Numbered from the stretch's first letter, positions 47,041 to 58,506 are shown. The stretch is 64,000 bases of DNA from Gonocerus acuteangulatus (GCA_946811695.1 OX328124.1:34060203-34124202); one strand, 5' to 3'. A program made the numbers and translations. The notes: generated by a model from the letters alone, not told the origin.

Positions 47041-47970
47041 ACTCCCACGAGGGCTACTTGGACCTTGTTCAAAGCTTACAACACAAAACAAAATTACTAT
47101 ATACAAAAATATAATCAGACCTATTTATTTTATTTATTAATTATGTGGAGCAGCGAAACACTCAAACATACAACGAATAGAATCATTCCAATCCAAAGTC
47201 CTTCGTAGAATATTCAATTCATTATTTTATGTCTCCAACAAAGCCCTACATAACTTCCTCAATAATATTCCATCATTGAGCCCAAAATAAAACAAAAACA
47301 TCAATCAATCAATCAATTACCGTGCACGTGTGTATGTATATATTTAACTTAAAAAAAGAAAATCATCTTGATTCTCGAAGGCCATCGAAAAGAATACGAA
47401 TAATAAAAAATAATTACCTATACAACTGTCGACGCTTTGATCATTCGATAGGTCAAAAAGTTCTATTTATTTTACATTAACTAAGCAAACAAACTTACAA
47501 AACAGTCAACCAATCAATAAATCATGCTTACACATTTGTATGAATAGTGTAACAAGTAGACTATTTTAACAATCATTTTAAACAGAGAGAAATCAATATT
47601 TCGTGAAGGTCACTTTAAGATCTTAAGATCTGGTCACTTTAAATTCAGATTGTTATAAATAAATTAACCCCTTACACGTTTATAAAGACAGATCCACTTT
47701 ATGTAATATTTTACTTGCAGAATAGTCCGTCGAATAAAAATGACATATAATGACTTTTCACGCACAACAAAGAATTAAACATACATAACGCCAATATATT
47801 ATAAGAATAAGAAAAACTGCAATAAATACTTTTTCCAAGGACCTATTATAAAGAAATTCTATATAAAACATCAAAAAAATTACAAAAAGACTTTTACCGA
47901 AGATCACTTGTTTCGCCTTAAATGTTCAACCAAAAATTATGTAAAATGTTTTTAAGAAATTGCCATACAT
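47041..47970. other. No gene or element recognised
   Basis: Very AT-rich, no long frame. A short ATCAATCAATCAATC run occurs near 47300. Confidence 0.55.
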
Positions 47971-48358
47971 TCAAATAAACATTAAGTGTAAGTACAAGTT
48001 AATGAGAAGTGTTCAATGAGTATCTTCGCCTATTGCAGCTAGAAAGGTTTCATTCCGAATGCTTTATCAGCATTGTCTATTTCCTGTTAGAAAGACAATG
48101 TTGACAGTTAAAGCATTGATAGTCCACCAATCAAATCATGCTCAACATTTTATCGGCCAAAGTATCAAATAAACATTAAGTGTAAGTACAAGTTAATGAG
48201 AAGTGTTCAATGAGTATCTTCGCCTATTACAGCTAGAAAGGTTTCATTCCGAATGCTTTATCAGCATTGTCTATTTCCTGTTAGAAAGACAATGTTGACA
48301 GTTAAAGCATTGATAGTCCACCAATCAAATCATGTTCAACATTGTATCGGCCAAAGTA
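47971..48358 (+). repeat. Two-copy tandem duplication, 194 bp unit
   Basis: TCAAATAAACATTAAGTGTA begins units at 47971 and 48165. They differ at a few sites only (for example ATTGCAGC against ATTACAGC, CATGCTC against CATGTTC). Each contains an imperfect stem around AGCATTGTCTATTTCCTG / AGACAATG. Confidence 0.92.
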
Positions 48359-48928
48359 TCAAATAAGTGTAGCTACTTTCCATATAATGCTAATCGCTGG
48401 TAAGATTCGGGAAGGATTTTTAAAGCCTTTGGATCCCTCAGTTTTCAATGCTCTAATTATAATCGTAATGAACTATCAAAGAATAAGAGATAGGAATTAA
48501 AAAAGACATACCAAGAATGCTCTTAAGCCTATTGAGAATGACGTTAATCCAGCAATAGCCGTAAACATACCTGAAACAAAGGAAAAAATATACCTATAAT
48601 TTTGTATAAAGCCATAGTTATTACATTAAAATATCATGCTGTCGCATCACATTGTAAAACATCTCTATGTAAGGAGTAGGAAAATAATTATGAAACGATT
48701 ATAAAGAAGATAGTCGTTTAATTTTCCATCGAATTCACTCGTAACAAAGACACAAAATTTGCAGACACTTTATGTAAAATGAAGAGAGAAGCATAAGCTC
48801 CAAATACCAGATGAAAATAGCATGACGATGTGAGGTTATCTTTATTTAGAAACGCACATCTTAAGAATGCCAATATTAACAACAGAACAAGAGAAGATTA
48901 AAAAAAAAACTATATTGAAATAAAGTAA
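48359..48928. other. No gene or element recognised
   Basis: AT-rich. No long frames. Confidence 0.55.
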
Positions 48929-49229
48929 GAATTGTCACGGTTCGCTAGTTATTTCTTAATAAAACTACATTTTACACGTGAAAATGGTTTTATTGTTATA
49001 CCCATTTTGGTCTTAAACCAGTATTGATCTACCTCTAATTTAAGCTCTAGCTATGTATTATGTTTTTTGAATATTTTTGGTATATATATTAGTATTAACT
49101 CTGTTCTGCTTGTTTTTACAGCCCTGATGAAGGCTTGAATTTCAAGCCGAAACGTTGGCAAACAATAAAACCATTTTCACAAGTAAAATGTAGTTTTATT
49201 AAGAAATAACGACCGAATCCTGACAATTC
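48929..49229 (+). mobile_element. Penelope-like foldback unit with 69 bp arms
   Basis: 48929-48997 and 49161-49229 are inverted repeats (GAATTGTCACGGTTCG against CGAATCCTGACAATTC, continuing through TTTCTTAATAAAACTACATT). Just inside the right arm is a stem-loop, CTGATGAAGGCTTGAATTTC then AAGCCGAAACGTTGG, followed by AATAAAACC. The inner ~165 bp contains no coding. Same architecture as the units at 10 and 33 kb, but unrelated in sequence. Confidence 0.7.
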
Positions 49230-49424
49230 CTGCTTCGCATTCCTACATCGTGTATAATTAAGGCAGAAAGAAATTGTAAATAATTGTTTTATACGGAATT
49301 TTAAAAGTTGTGCTCAAATAGAGAAGTAATTTTGTAGATATATAACAAAATATTTAGAGCATGGTGTATCTTATCAAGAATGGTGTAAGTAGATAAAATG
49401 GAAGGCAGAAAATGAACTGTAAGT

Positions 49425-49468
49425 GGACAATTGCCTTTATAAATAATTTTTTATAAAGGCAATTGTCC
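49425..49468. repeat. 18 bp inverted repeat at LINE 5' junction
   Basis: GGACAATTGCCTTTATAA (49425-49442) and TTATAAAGGCAATTGTCC (49451-49468) are exact reverse complements separated by 8 nt. The right half lies inside the LINE insertion and copies the upstream flank. Confidence 0.9.
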
Positions 49469-50608
49469 TTTATAAAAAGCCTGAGCCTAAGAGTTGAAAC
49501 TAATAGGTGTCATGTTCAACTGAAAATTTTTAAACGTATGCTAAATTGGTGGAAAAATATCCTAGAATTACCAGAGAACGACCTCACAAAAATTTGTTTC
49601 CTGAGGTTAAATGACCTACGAACTTGTAACAACCTGCCTTTTAATTGGAGTAGGGCGCTTAAAAATTATTTAAGCAAAATAGGGGCTGGGAAAATGATTG
49701 ACATCAGCGCGGACTCTGTGTCTCAGAATTGTAAACACCTACTCGAGGCGTGCCGGAACATGCTCCTGTCTGAAGACATTGAGTCGATCCTCAACAGCAG
49801 ATATAACCCAACCTACAGGCTAGTCAGTACTCTAGGACTAGGCGAGGACTACTTGTCTATGAGACTACCTCTGAAGGATCTCAGAGTTATAGCTCAGATC
49901 CGTCTCATGAGTCACAAGAAGCAGAGGCTACTTATCGATGGACAATTCTGCCGTTTCGACCCTTCAATTCTATGTAGGCTGTGTGGAGAAGCGGAAAAGG
50001 ACAGTCTCATACACATCCTTATTGAATGTAAAAGCCTCAGAAGAGCAAGGGAAGAACTTCAGGAGAATCATTTAAACGCATATAGCGAAACAGCTCATAA
50101 AATAGAGAGTCCATTGTCTAACCTTTCACATAATAAAATTAAAGTTATATGTGCATTTTTAAAACAATTTAAAGCAACTATCTAGGTCAACATAAGAGAT
50201 AAAAAGAACGGAGTTTATTTTTACCACTATATAGGATTAATAATTTTTTTAGTATTATTAGATAGGCATATGTATGTACAAGTATACATTTTATTTATCT
50301 TTGTTATTATTATAAGTTTTGCTTCCTTATCTTATTTTATTTATTACATACATGTGCAATTATTTATTTTTTTTTTTTTCTTTACAAGTATTAAGATTGT
50401 AAAAGTAGGGTTTTTTTTCTCTCTCTCTTCACGTAAGGATGCTCAGTGTATATAGTGTAAATATTTAGTACCTATTTTGTTTAGTTTAATTTTATAATGC
50501 TTCTATAGTTATTTCTTATAAGTAATAATATTAATAATAATAAGTAGACTCCTTGCTGTAAAATTGTAAATTTTTAAGAGCAATAAATATTCATTCATTC
50601 ATTCATTC
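49451..50608 (+). mobile_element. 5'-truncated non-LTR retrotransposon with target duplication
   Basis: The 12 bp repeat ATAAATAATTTT flanks the insert (49439-49450 and 50609-50620). The insert has a C-terminal ORF2 fragment, a ~400 bp AT-rich 3' UTR and an (ATTC)n tail at 50590-50608. Short tandem tails in place of poly-A are seen in CR1-, RTE- and I-like LINEs. The first 18 bp are an inverted copy of the flank. Confidence 0.85.
49469..50185 (+). pseudogene. LINE ORF2 C-terminal fragment (thumb plus zinc-knuckle region)
   Basis: About 239 codons remain open to a TAG at 50183. Early residues MLNWWKNILELPENDLTKIC then FLRLNDLRT and NWSRALKNYL match the post-RT region of arthropod LINE proteins. 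Near the end is CRLCGEAEKDSLIHILIEC, a C-x2-C-x(11-12)-H-x4-C knuckle typical of non-LTR ORF2 C-termini and thought to bind nucleic acid during target-primed reverse transcription. Endonuclease and RT domains are missing because the copy is 5' truncated. It has no start codon of its own at the junction. The surviving frame is intact, so insertion is fairly recent. CR1/L2-like or Jockey-superfamily; clade not resolved. Confidence 0.8.
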
Positions 50609-50620
50609 ATAAATAATTTT

Positions 50621-51459
50621 GAAGTTTTAATAAAACTGTTAAATAGCCGGGAGTAAATAATTAGTGCATTTTATACAAATAATTCCAAAGGCCAAGGAAT
50701 ACGAAGTCCATACTAAAAAAATGAAAATAGCATGGGTTTTAGAGCATGAGTTTCAGGAAATTTCTAAATTTTATATTTTTTGTGTCGGTTTTTTTAAATG
50801 ATGTGCAGTAAAAAAAGGTGTTTTAATATCACATTAAAGACCCGATTTTCCTTCTTGTGGAAATGGAAGTGAAAGAATAAATATTTTTTGAGGTAGTAGG
50901 TCCGAAAAATGTGCTTCTAATAATTTTTGCTCTCAGACGTATTAAAGAAAAATATATTTAGAACAAAATAAACAAACTATATGGGAAGTGTAATTCACAA
51001 TACAATTAATTTATGATTACATATCAAATTAATTTACTCCGCATTATTTATTTATTAAATTTTAGAGCCAGCAACAGAGCGATTTGCTCTATAAGCATGT
51101 AGGGTGAAAATAAAATAAAAGAACAATAACATAAAAAATTAAAAAATTCAAATAAACAATTAAACCAATGAAATTATCAAAATTTATACTATATAAGTAG
51201 AAAAAAAGAAAGGAAAAAATAGAAAAGAGGACAAAAAATAATAAAAAATCAATCATTAAAAGTCAACTATAAAATTAAAATCAAGTAATAAATGTAATGA
51301 ATAATTAATATAATAAACAATAAATGAATAATTAATTAAATAATAATAATAATAATTAATAAATTAAAAATGCGGTCTTTTCGCCCTATTTTGTACAAAT
51401 AAAATTTCATTTTAGCATATATTAAAATATTGTGTTTTTTCTATATTTCTTCATATATA
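50621..51459. other. No gene; AT-rich low complexity
   Basis: 51160-51370 is almost pure A/T, with AATAATAATAATAATTAA runs. No frames or recognisable repeats. Confidence 0.6.
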
Positions 51460-53186
51460 CAGGGTGTCCCGTAAATGTCTAGTCATATTGAGAGGGGTGA
51501 TAGAGGACCCTTAGGGGAACAAAAAATGTTCTATGACGATTTCCCGAGTTCTCGCCCATAAGAGAGAAAACGTCGTTTTATTGTTTTATCGAGACAAACG
51601 TGGTTTTTAGAAACATAATCGTTGTAGCTCCGTCCCAGGTGGTACTACTAGACAGGGAGTGAAACCAATCGAAAGCTGAGTAAATTTACTATAAGACTAG
51701 TTGGGAGTAAACATAAAAATGAATGAATGTAAGTATGTATATCTTACAAAAAGAAGGCAATTCTAAATTTCCTGACATTTTATTGATATTTCTTTCCAGC
51801 GTTACTCCTCAATGGGCAGGATCTGAGATTTCCGGGTTTCAGAAAAACTTCCTCATTTAACCAGCATTCCATTCATGTATCACAACCCCGTGTTCTTGAA
51901 GTATTTGAACGGTTTAAGTACAAAAGTTTAAAAAAAAACATGGATCTGTGAAAAGAAAATTATATTTTTTTCTTCAGTTTATTCAAAAAGCTGAAGGGAA
52001 ATATTTATTTTTATAAATGTTTACGTAAATATTAAGTAAATATTTACTTAAAACAATAAAAAAAAATTACTTCCACGAATATAAAAAAAATTCCTAAAAC
52101 AGTAAATAAATAAAATACACATTTATTTTGAATTTATTAATTCAGGTAACTAATACTGGGTCCAGGAGGCGGCCATTAAGGAACCCCAACCATACATTAA
52201 CCTCAAAAATTACTATTTGTATCTATATCACGCATTTGAACACATTTTTACAGGACTATGTACATATTATTTATGAGGGATAGAATTTTTAATTACCACA
52301 ACAAAAATGCATGGGCTCAGAATCCCAGTGAGTTTCACAAGCGTAGCCATCAGTATTAATTTAAGGTAAAGCATTTGTTTTCTAAATATAAGTACTTGTA
52401 AAAATGTGTTCAAATGCGTGATATAGGTAAAAATAATTATTTTTGAGGTTAATGTATGGTTGGGGTGCCTTAATGGCCGCCTCCTGGACCCAGTATTAGT
52501 TACCTGAATTAACAAATTCAAAATAAATGTGTATTTTATTTATTTACTGTTTTAGGAATTTTTTTTATATTCGTGGAAGTAATTTTTTTTTATTGTTTTA
52601 AGTAAATATTTACTTAATATTTACGTAAACATTTATAAAAATAAATATTTCCCTTCAGCTTTTTGAATAAACTGAAGAAAAAAATATAATTTTCTTTTCA
52701 CAGATCCATGTTTTTTTTTAAACTTTTGTACTTAAACCGTTCAAATACTTCAAGAACACGGGGTTGTGATACATGAATGGAATGCTGGTTAAATGAGGGA
52801 GTTTTTCTGAAACCCGGAAATCTCAGATCCTGCCCATTGAGGAGTAACGCTGGAAAGAAATATCAATAAAATGTCAGGAAATTTAGAATTGCCTTCTTTT
52901 TGTAAGATATACATACTTACATTCATTCATTTTTATGTTTACTCCCAACTAGTCTTATAGTAAATTTACTCAGCTTTCGATTGGTTTCACTCCCTGTCTA
53001 GTAGTACCACCTGGGACGGAGCTACAACGATTATGTTTCTAAAAACCACGTTTGTCTCGATAAAACAATAAAACGACGTTTTCTCTCTTATGGGCGAGAA
53101 CTCGGGAAATCGTCATAGAACATTTTTTGTTCCCCTAAGGGTCCTCTATCACCCCTCTCAATATGACTAGACATTTACGGGACACC

Positions 53187-53189
<3 letters not shown>
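51460..53189. mobile_element. 1.73 kb palindromic DNA element C
   Basis: Both termini read CAGGGTGTCCCGTAAATGTC inward and are flanked by TA. Arms 51460-~52252 and ~52396-53189 (about 793 bp) are reverse complements with few mismatches; the ~143 nt centre is unique. No transposase coding is present. TA target and termini suggest mobilisation by a Tc1/mariner-like or related TA-targeting transposase. A solo terminal fragment at 31141-31408 shows that the family exists elsewhere. The right end runs straight into a (TA)n tract. Confidence 0.85.

Positions 53190-53250
<61 letters not shown>
53190..53250. repeat. (TA)n microsatellite abutting element C
   Basis: About 30 TA units begin at the TA target duplication of the palindrome. 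Confidence 0.95.
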
Positions 53251-53253
<3 letters not shown>

Positions 53254-54009
53254 TAAGTCTAAAATACTGGATATGTGTGGGCTACAATCTGTCAAGAGTT
53301 CACACATTTCACGTGATATGAACCCTTTCGCTGCGGGTGTCATTTCGGAAGGACTCTCCTCCACTACTTTTCCCTTTAAGGCTCGAAAATAGAGGGGATT
53401 CACTTCTATAGCCTAGGTAAAGACAGTTGCCTTCAGTACTGTTTAGGTTTTCCAACATTTTTTTCCGTTATTAAATCGGCTGACTGGAAGATTTTTTATG
53501 ATTTCTTTATTAAAAAAAAAAAAATGTCTTACTGAATAATTCAAACACAAATGCACCCGATACTGAGGTATTCCCAAACAATGTCAGCCGCAGCGAAAGT
53601 GTTAAAAGAGGCAATTAGGTGTTCAATAAAGGAAATGCATATTTATTGATCTGCAAGAAGCAACGCGGGGAAACCCGAGACCACAGACAGCCCAGAGACC
53701 GGAACTCCTCACAACAAGTCTGGTCTCCTGCGTGTCTAACACCGCCAACAAGGTTGTCAGGGGTTTCAACCGGTCAACCTTCGTCCAAGGATAATCCTAG
53801 CAATAAATCGACGTGAGTAATTACCTCCTTCCGAGTACTAGTCACAGTGATATTTAAATTCTATATCTTACAGACATTTAAACAGCTCATTTGTGTACTT
53901 TTTTATGCATTGATGACTTGGGAGAGTTAAATCGTTTCCTTAAAAACTCTTATGGGTCATTTCATGTCAAATCACTCAGTGATATGTGCCAGTATGTCTT
54001 AAGATATTT
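53251..54009. other. No confirmed gene; possible exon inside
   Basis: Mostly AT-rich. A GC-richer island at 53655-53815 is described separately. GGGTCATTTCATGTCAAATC at ~53956 resembles the end of a widespread animal repeat. Confidence 0.45.
53658..53812 (+). other. Weak candidate exon
   Basis: A GC-rich 155 bp stretch stays open in one frame (RGETRDHRQPRDRNSSQQVW, then a Ser/Pro/Thr-rich tail). It is preceded by TTATTGATCTGCAAG, acceptor-like, and followed by GTGAGTAATT, a good donor. It has no recognisable domain, and no partner exon was found nearby. This is the only exon-like signal noticed; chance is quite possible. Confidence 0.2.
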
Positions 54010-54148
54010 TTCAAAATATAAATATGCTTTAGCGATGACTAAACTGAAAAAAACGTTAAAAGTGTCAAAAAATTGGCCGCTCGCGTTTGCGCATGCGCGG
54101 TGGCCATGTACGAAAAACAAGACTGTATGTTATACAGTACATTACTTA
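54010..54148 (-). repeat. Dispersed repeat R2 with GCGCATGCGC palindrome, copy 2
   Basis: Reverse complement of 36943-37072 with substitutions: TATGCTTTAGCGATGACTAA, then GTTTGCGCATGCGCGGTGGC, CATGTACGAAAAACAAGACT and ACATACAG mirrored. The central GCGCATGCGC is intact. Confidence 0.75.
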
Positions 54149-54344
54149 GGGTTGTCGGGTGGACCTAAAGCATATTTATGTTCCTGAATTTGAGCTGAAG
54201 GCTCTATTTTTCAGATATTTAAAAAATTGAACCTATTATTTTTTTTCTTTTGAAATTTTTGTTTTTATATGATTTTGGCTATTGGTTTTCTGATATCAAT
54301 TCTGAAAAACGTGTTTTACTTTCTAAAGAGAATTAACGAAGTCA

Positions 54345-54554
54345 ATTTTTTTTTTTTATTTTTTTTTTTTTATTTTTTTTTTTTTTTTACGGCGCATCGA
54401 CAAATCTTGGCCATTAGCGCCCACGCCCAGGGTGCAGCCAGGAGTTTTCTCAGCGAGCCCTGAGCTGAGAAAATTCCTGCCGCCGGTGGGGATCGAACCC
54501 ACCATCTCCCGCTTATGAATCTAGCGCGCTAGCCACGAGACCACGGGAGACCCC
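54345..54554 (-). mobile_element. tRNA-headed SINE, full length
   Basis: Poly-T-rich tail (54345-54388), then ACGGCGCATCGACAAATCTT and GGCCATTAGCGCC (the shared 3' module, reversed), a GAGAAAATTCCTGCCG body, B box GGGTTCGATCCCC (reverse of 54487-54499), an A-box-like GGCTAGCGCGCTAG, and the head GGGGTCTCCCGTGGTCTCG. The head matches GGTCTCCCCGCGGTCTAG of the 22.2 kb SINE, so both belong to one lineage. Confidence 0.88.
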
Positions 54555-54562
54555 AACGAACA

Positions 54563-54738
54563 CAATTCAATTCATTTCTACTCTACATGTTTCACAACTT
54601 AGGGTTTGTATTTAGGACGTACGGGAAGGTTCGCCTTAATACAATTAGGCTGTATTTTTTAGTTAAGTGAGTATTTTAGCTCCTGAAGAGGTACCTAAGG
54701 TGTAAAACATGTAGAGCAAATATGAATTGACTTTGTTA
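54563..54738 (+). mobile_element. Penelope-like foldback unit, short
   Basis: CAATTCAATTCATTTCTACT...CTACATGTTTCACA at the left is the imperfect inverse of GTAAAACATGTAGAGCAAAT...TGAATTGAC at the right (~35 bp). Before the right arm is GCTCCTGAAGAGGTACCTAA then GGTGTAAAACATG, the stem plus AAACATG box. Related to the remnant at 10575-10700. Confidence 0.6.
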
Positions 54739-55548
54739 ATTCTATTTAGTTGACATTCCGCCAGAAAAATATTGGATATAAAATGTTGTTATAACAACAC
54801 CGAGCCCTGACTATATCTACCTTCTTTAAAAACGTACATCACCCAATGAACCTGATACGATTGATAACGAATTGTTTATTAATGAGTAGATCTAGCGGAC
54901 GTCAATGAACTACTTACACACCGATAAGGATACTAGCCGAGGAGATGGGGAGACATGACTCCTCACTAGTGACGACATAGGAGCCCACCTCACCTCGGAT
55001 CGTACGATACCTGGCCGCCAATAGTAGCCTGTCTTCTACAAGGTCTGGCCTAATAATAAATGCCGACATGCTTTCTCGCATAGGTTACATCTCTTTGTGT
55101 TACCTTGAGTAAGCCGCTTCCGTTTTCCTCGTCCCCGGGGAACATGTAATTAGACATGTATGCTGTATCGATGAACAGTATTTGTGGATATTGTTTGCCC
55201 TTTGGGTTGTATAATGCACCAATAGCATTGCATCAGGCGAGTGCAAGGAAGAGGGATGGTGTGAAGGTTCAAATGAATAATAATGAAGTAAGATTCTTAG
55301 GATGGTGCTATCTTGTCGTCAATTCAACAAACTTTTTATATCTACTGTGATTTGGAACCCGTAGAATGGAAATTTAAACAAAAATAGAACTGAACCAACA
55401 TTTTCAAAACTTCAAACACCGTTTACTCCGACTGACATTGTAGGATAGGGTGTAAATTTATTTGCGATAAACTGCAAGGTTATTGCGCCCTAGAATCTAT
55501 TTATTTTTCCTTCATAATTGTATGTATTGTTTATATATTATTCATAGG
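54739..55548. other. No gene or element recognised
   Basis: Short frames only. TTGACTTTGTTAATT at 54737 inversely matches AATTAACGAAGTCAA at 54331, so an inverted flank spans the SINE and the foldback. Confidence 0.5.
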
Positions 55549-55890
55549 GGGCGAGGTTAGCTCAGTGGTAGAGCACTGGACTAATAAGCTGGAGGAGGAC
55601 CTGAGTTCAAATCCCGAGCAAGCACTAAAGATTTTTTCTTCTAGCATATTCGTGCATGGGTTGAATTCGGCCTCCCTGACCGTCCCTAGGCCAACACAGC
55701 CTTTAATTAATTTATTAATGGGTACCTTTATGCTAATGACCCTAGCAGTTGAAGAAGTAAGGGGAAAATCAGGCGGCCGGAGGGTAGTAATGACCACACT
55801 ATCTCCCTAGTGTGCCGTATGGTCATGACTCAGATACCTCTATAGTATCTGCACCTCAACAAATACCAAACCCAACACAATGCACATATA
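55549..55890 (+). mobile_element. tRNA-Ile-like SINE
   Basis: The head GGTTAGCTCAGTGGTAGAGC contains a perfect A box (TAGCTCAGTGG). GGACTAATAAGC has the Ile-type loop CTAATAA (anticodon AAT), and GAGTTCAAATCCC is a B box. The acceptor and T stems do not pair, so it is not a functional tRNA. A ~240 bp unrelated body (GGTTGAATTCGGCCTCCCTG, GGTACCTTTATGCTAATGAC, ATGGTCATGACTCAGATACC) follows, which fits a third SINE family. The 3' end is uncertain. Confidence 0.75.
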
Positions 55891-56460
55891 AAATCCCTTT
55901 CCGCTTGCATATAGTGTCCATCATATTTATTTATTGTTATTAGCTTATTTTTTTATATTTTCTCTTTATATTATTTTCTCTTTATATTATTTTTATTTAT
56001 ATACAACAGTTTATATATACTGCAGATTTTTAGGAGTTGGATCATTTTGTCTATGTTCTGTCTATTCTGAGGTATATTTAGTTCCCTGAACGATTTAGCT
56101 GACTTGATTGTGAAAAATAAACGTATGAGTGTAATTCTATAAACGAATGAAAACAAAGGTTATGTTTGTTCATATAAATTTAATCTACTTAATACATTAA
56201 GGATTAATAGTAGGTATTTGAAGAAAAAAAGCGTTTCTATTCGTTATAAGTTGAAAGCATTTAGATCTTATTTTGAAAATATCTATGAACTTTCAGGACA
56301 ACTCAGACATCGTGGGCTTACAAGTGAAATTCATTAAGTAAATTTTGTCGTTTTGATTAATTTCATTGTTTGGAATCAAAAGTTAAAACTTTTGAGCCTG
56401 TTAATTCAAATATTATAACATGTTAATTCATATTTTTGGTTTATAAGAAAATAATTTTTA
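55891..56460. other. No gene or element recognised
   Basis: AT-rich. A short CTCTTTATATTATTTT duplication occurs at 55961-55992. Confidence 0.55.
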
Positions 56461-56592
56461 CTAGGCCATAAGCTCTGGGCTATCAATAGGTTGCCACATT
56501 TCCTAAATATACATGATGCAGCATGGAATTCCTTCAACGGACCCATAGTTGAAATAACTCACTAATAAGTCACTAGACCACGGGGAGACCTC
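56461..56592 (-). mobile_element. SINE fragment with shared 3' module
   Basis: Reverse complement: GAGGTCTCCCCGTGGTCTAG (the head of the 22.2 kb SINE), a diverged middle without a good B box, then AAATGTGGCAACCTATTGAT and AGCCCAGAGCTTATGGCCTA, the GGCAACCT..GATAGCCC module shared with the 5S-headed SINE. The tail is missing. Confidence 0.75.
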
Positions 56593-58151
56593 ATATGCGT
56601 TTCTCATTCACATCTCACTTTAGTGTTCTCTCACATTCGATTTGACTTGCCTGTCCAGAAATTTCACTTTTAACCAGATTGAAAGTGATTCGTTAAACCA
56701 TTTATCTATGAAATTGAATTGTGTAGACACGCCGATAACACTGATATCGTACAAGTGCTTTAACACCTCTCTAATCTGTAAACCTCATAAATGAAAAGCT
56801 TTTTAAAATAAAACACATGTGTAACCGCACGTTTCATGAAGTGTTTTATGCATCTTGAAATTTTGCAATAATGTACCTCTTGGGTAGATAAGAAGATAAG
56901 TATGTGTTTCCTGGACATACCTTGGAACACCAGGTACTGCGCATAGGGGAAAGGTGCAAAAAAATATTTCTCAAAAATAGAGTTTTATTCGGAAGCCAAC
57001 CATCTTAAAATTAAGACATTCTTACAATGAATAATAAATAAAAAACTTAATTGTTTTTATTCTAATATTAAATGAGAGTTTTATTCTCGCTACCATTTAA
57101 GCCGGAACAGCTGTACAGGATCATGTGAGCAAGAACCAATGAGAGCGCAGAGAATAATCACAACTGCGCGGTGCTCTCATTCATTCTTACGGTTACGCGC
57201 ATTTTATTGAAGTCTATCACAGGCAACATTTATTTTTATGTTTCCTGATAATTAAACCCCACAAAAGTGTCTGCCCTTTTGTAATTATTTTCAAATATGT
57301 TTATTGAAGACGCTGTTTAAATCGCAGCGTGAATAAAGCACTTCATTAAATATTAAAAATAAAAACTAGGAACCTTGGGGTTTTTGTTTTTTTAATTTAC
57401 ATTTTAACCCCCTTATAAGTGCCTGACTTATTTATTATTAATTAAAAAATTGCCTTAATTTGCCATTTTTTCATTAATAATAGTTGGCTTCTGAATAAAA
57501 CACTATTTTCTGTTTTACACCTTTCCCCTATGCGCAGTATCTGGTGTTTCACATATATATACCTTCAGAAACACATACATACCTTCTCATCTACCCCAGA
57601 GGTACAGGGTGTCCCAAAATAATGGTCATCCGTTGGCCAGAATATTCTCCAATGCGAGATCGGAAAAAATAACCCCCCTATAAACCCCCGCAAAATTGAC
57701 CTTTAAATGTTATTCAAGGTCAAATTTTTTTATTGCATATTTCGAATCTACTAGTCATGAGGAAGAAAAAAGTCAACGGCACCATAGGTCAGAAATGACT
57801 CCTTATGCTCAAAATGACCATTAACGGCGTATACGTGGGCCATTCCATTCCAATCGACAAATGGTGGCCGATTTTGACCATTTTTCTTTTTTACATGTTC
57901 TACTAGCATTGCCTTACACAAAAATACCTCGTTTGACTTTTTTTAAAAGCATCTTCTAGCATAAAAAATGTATAAGTATATTGAAAAACGTGCCTCTCAA
58001 AGGCATTAATTGGAGAACCATAACTCACATTTTACAATAGACAGGAATGCCTTCATGAGGTTATTCTCGAAGCTTATCAAGAGCTCTTTGTCTTAAGCTT
58101 TCAATCACTGAAATTACTCATTAGGGATTTCACAGATTATGTAGTCATTTC

Positions 58152-58250
58152 ATGAACCATCGAGCCCCTCCCCGAAAAGAGGATAGAATACTAGCCCTCG
58201 CCCGATCCAGGCCTACTATGGAGCTGAGAAGATTGGCACAAGCTACGGGA
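58152..58250 (+). pseudogene. Transposase N-terminus remnant, left arm of D
   Basis: ATG at 58152 opens MNHRAPPRKEDRILALARSR then PTMELRRLAQATGARG before a TGA. It mirrors the right-arm protein, with several replacements and a broken second helix. Non-functional. Confidence 0.6.
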
Positions 58251-58506
58251 GCTCGAGGATGACGTCTGCCGGATCCTTCGGGAAGAACGTCTCCATTCAG
58301 CCCGTAGCAATTGGGCCTGTTGTCCAGCTTCAATATTTAGGACTTAATTCTTCAGGCAAGCTGCCAACCTTGCTTTCAAATTCCTTCTAACTCGACTAAG
58401 GACCTGGCGAGAATTTCTCATAATTCTTTCAAATGCCCATGTTATTCTCGTCCGTTTTGCCTGCTGTCGACGATGACGCTGGAAAAAGAAATTTCGTCAG
58501 TCCACT

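Noticed and set aside
311..53189. Large palindromes as pure assembly artefacts
   Set aside because: Arms differ at scattered sites, C and D have TA flanks and element-like termini, B recurs in two places, and D interrupts E cleanly. Long-read confirmation would still be worthwhile.
55549..55625. Functional tRNA-Ile gene
   Set aside because: A and B boxes and an AAT loop are present, but acceptor and T stems do not pair, and an unrelated SINE-like body follows.
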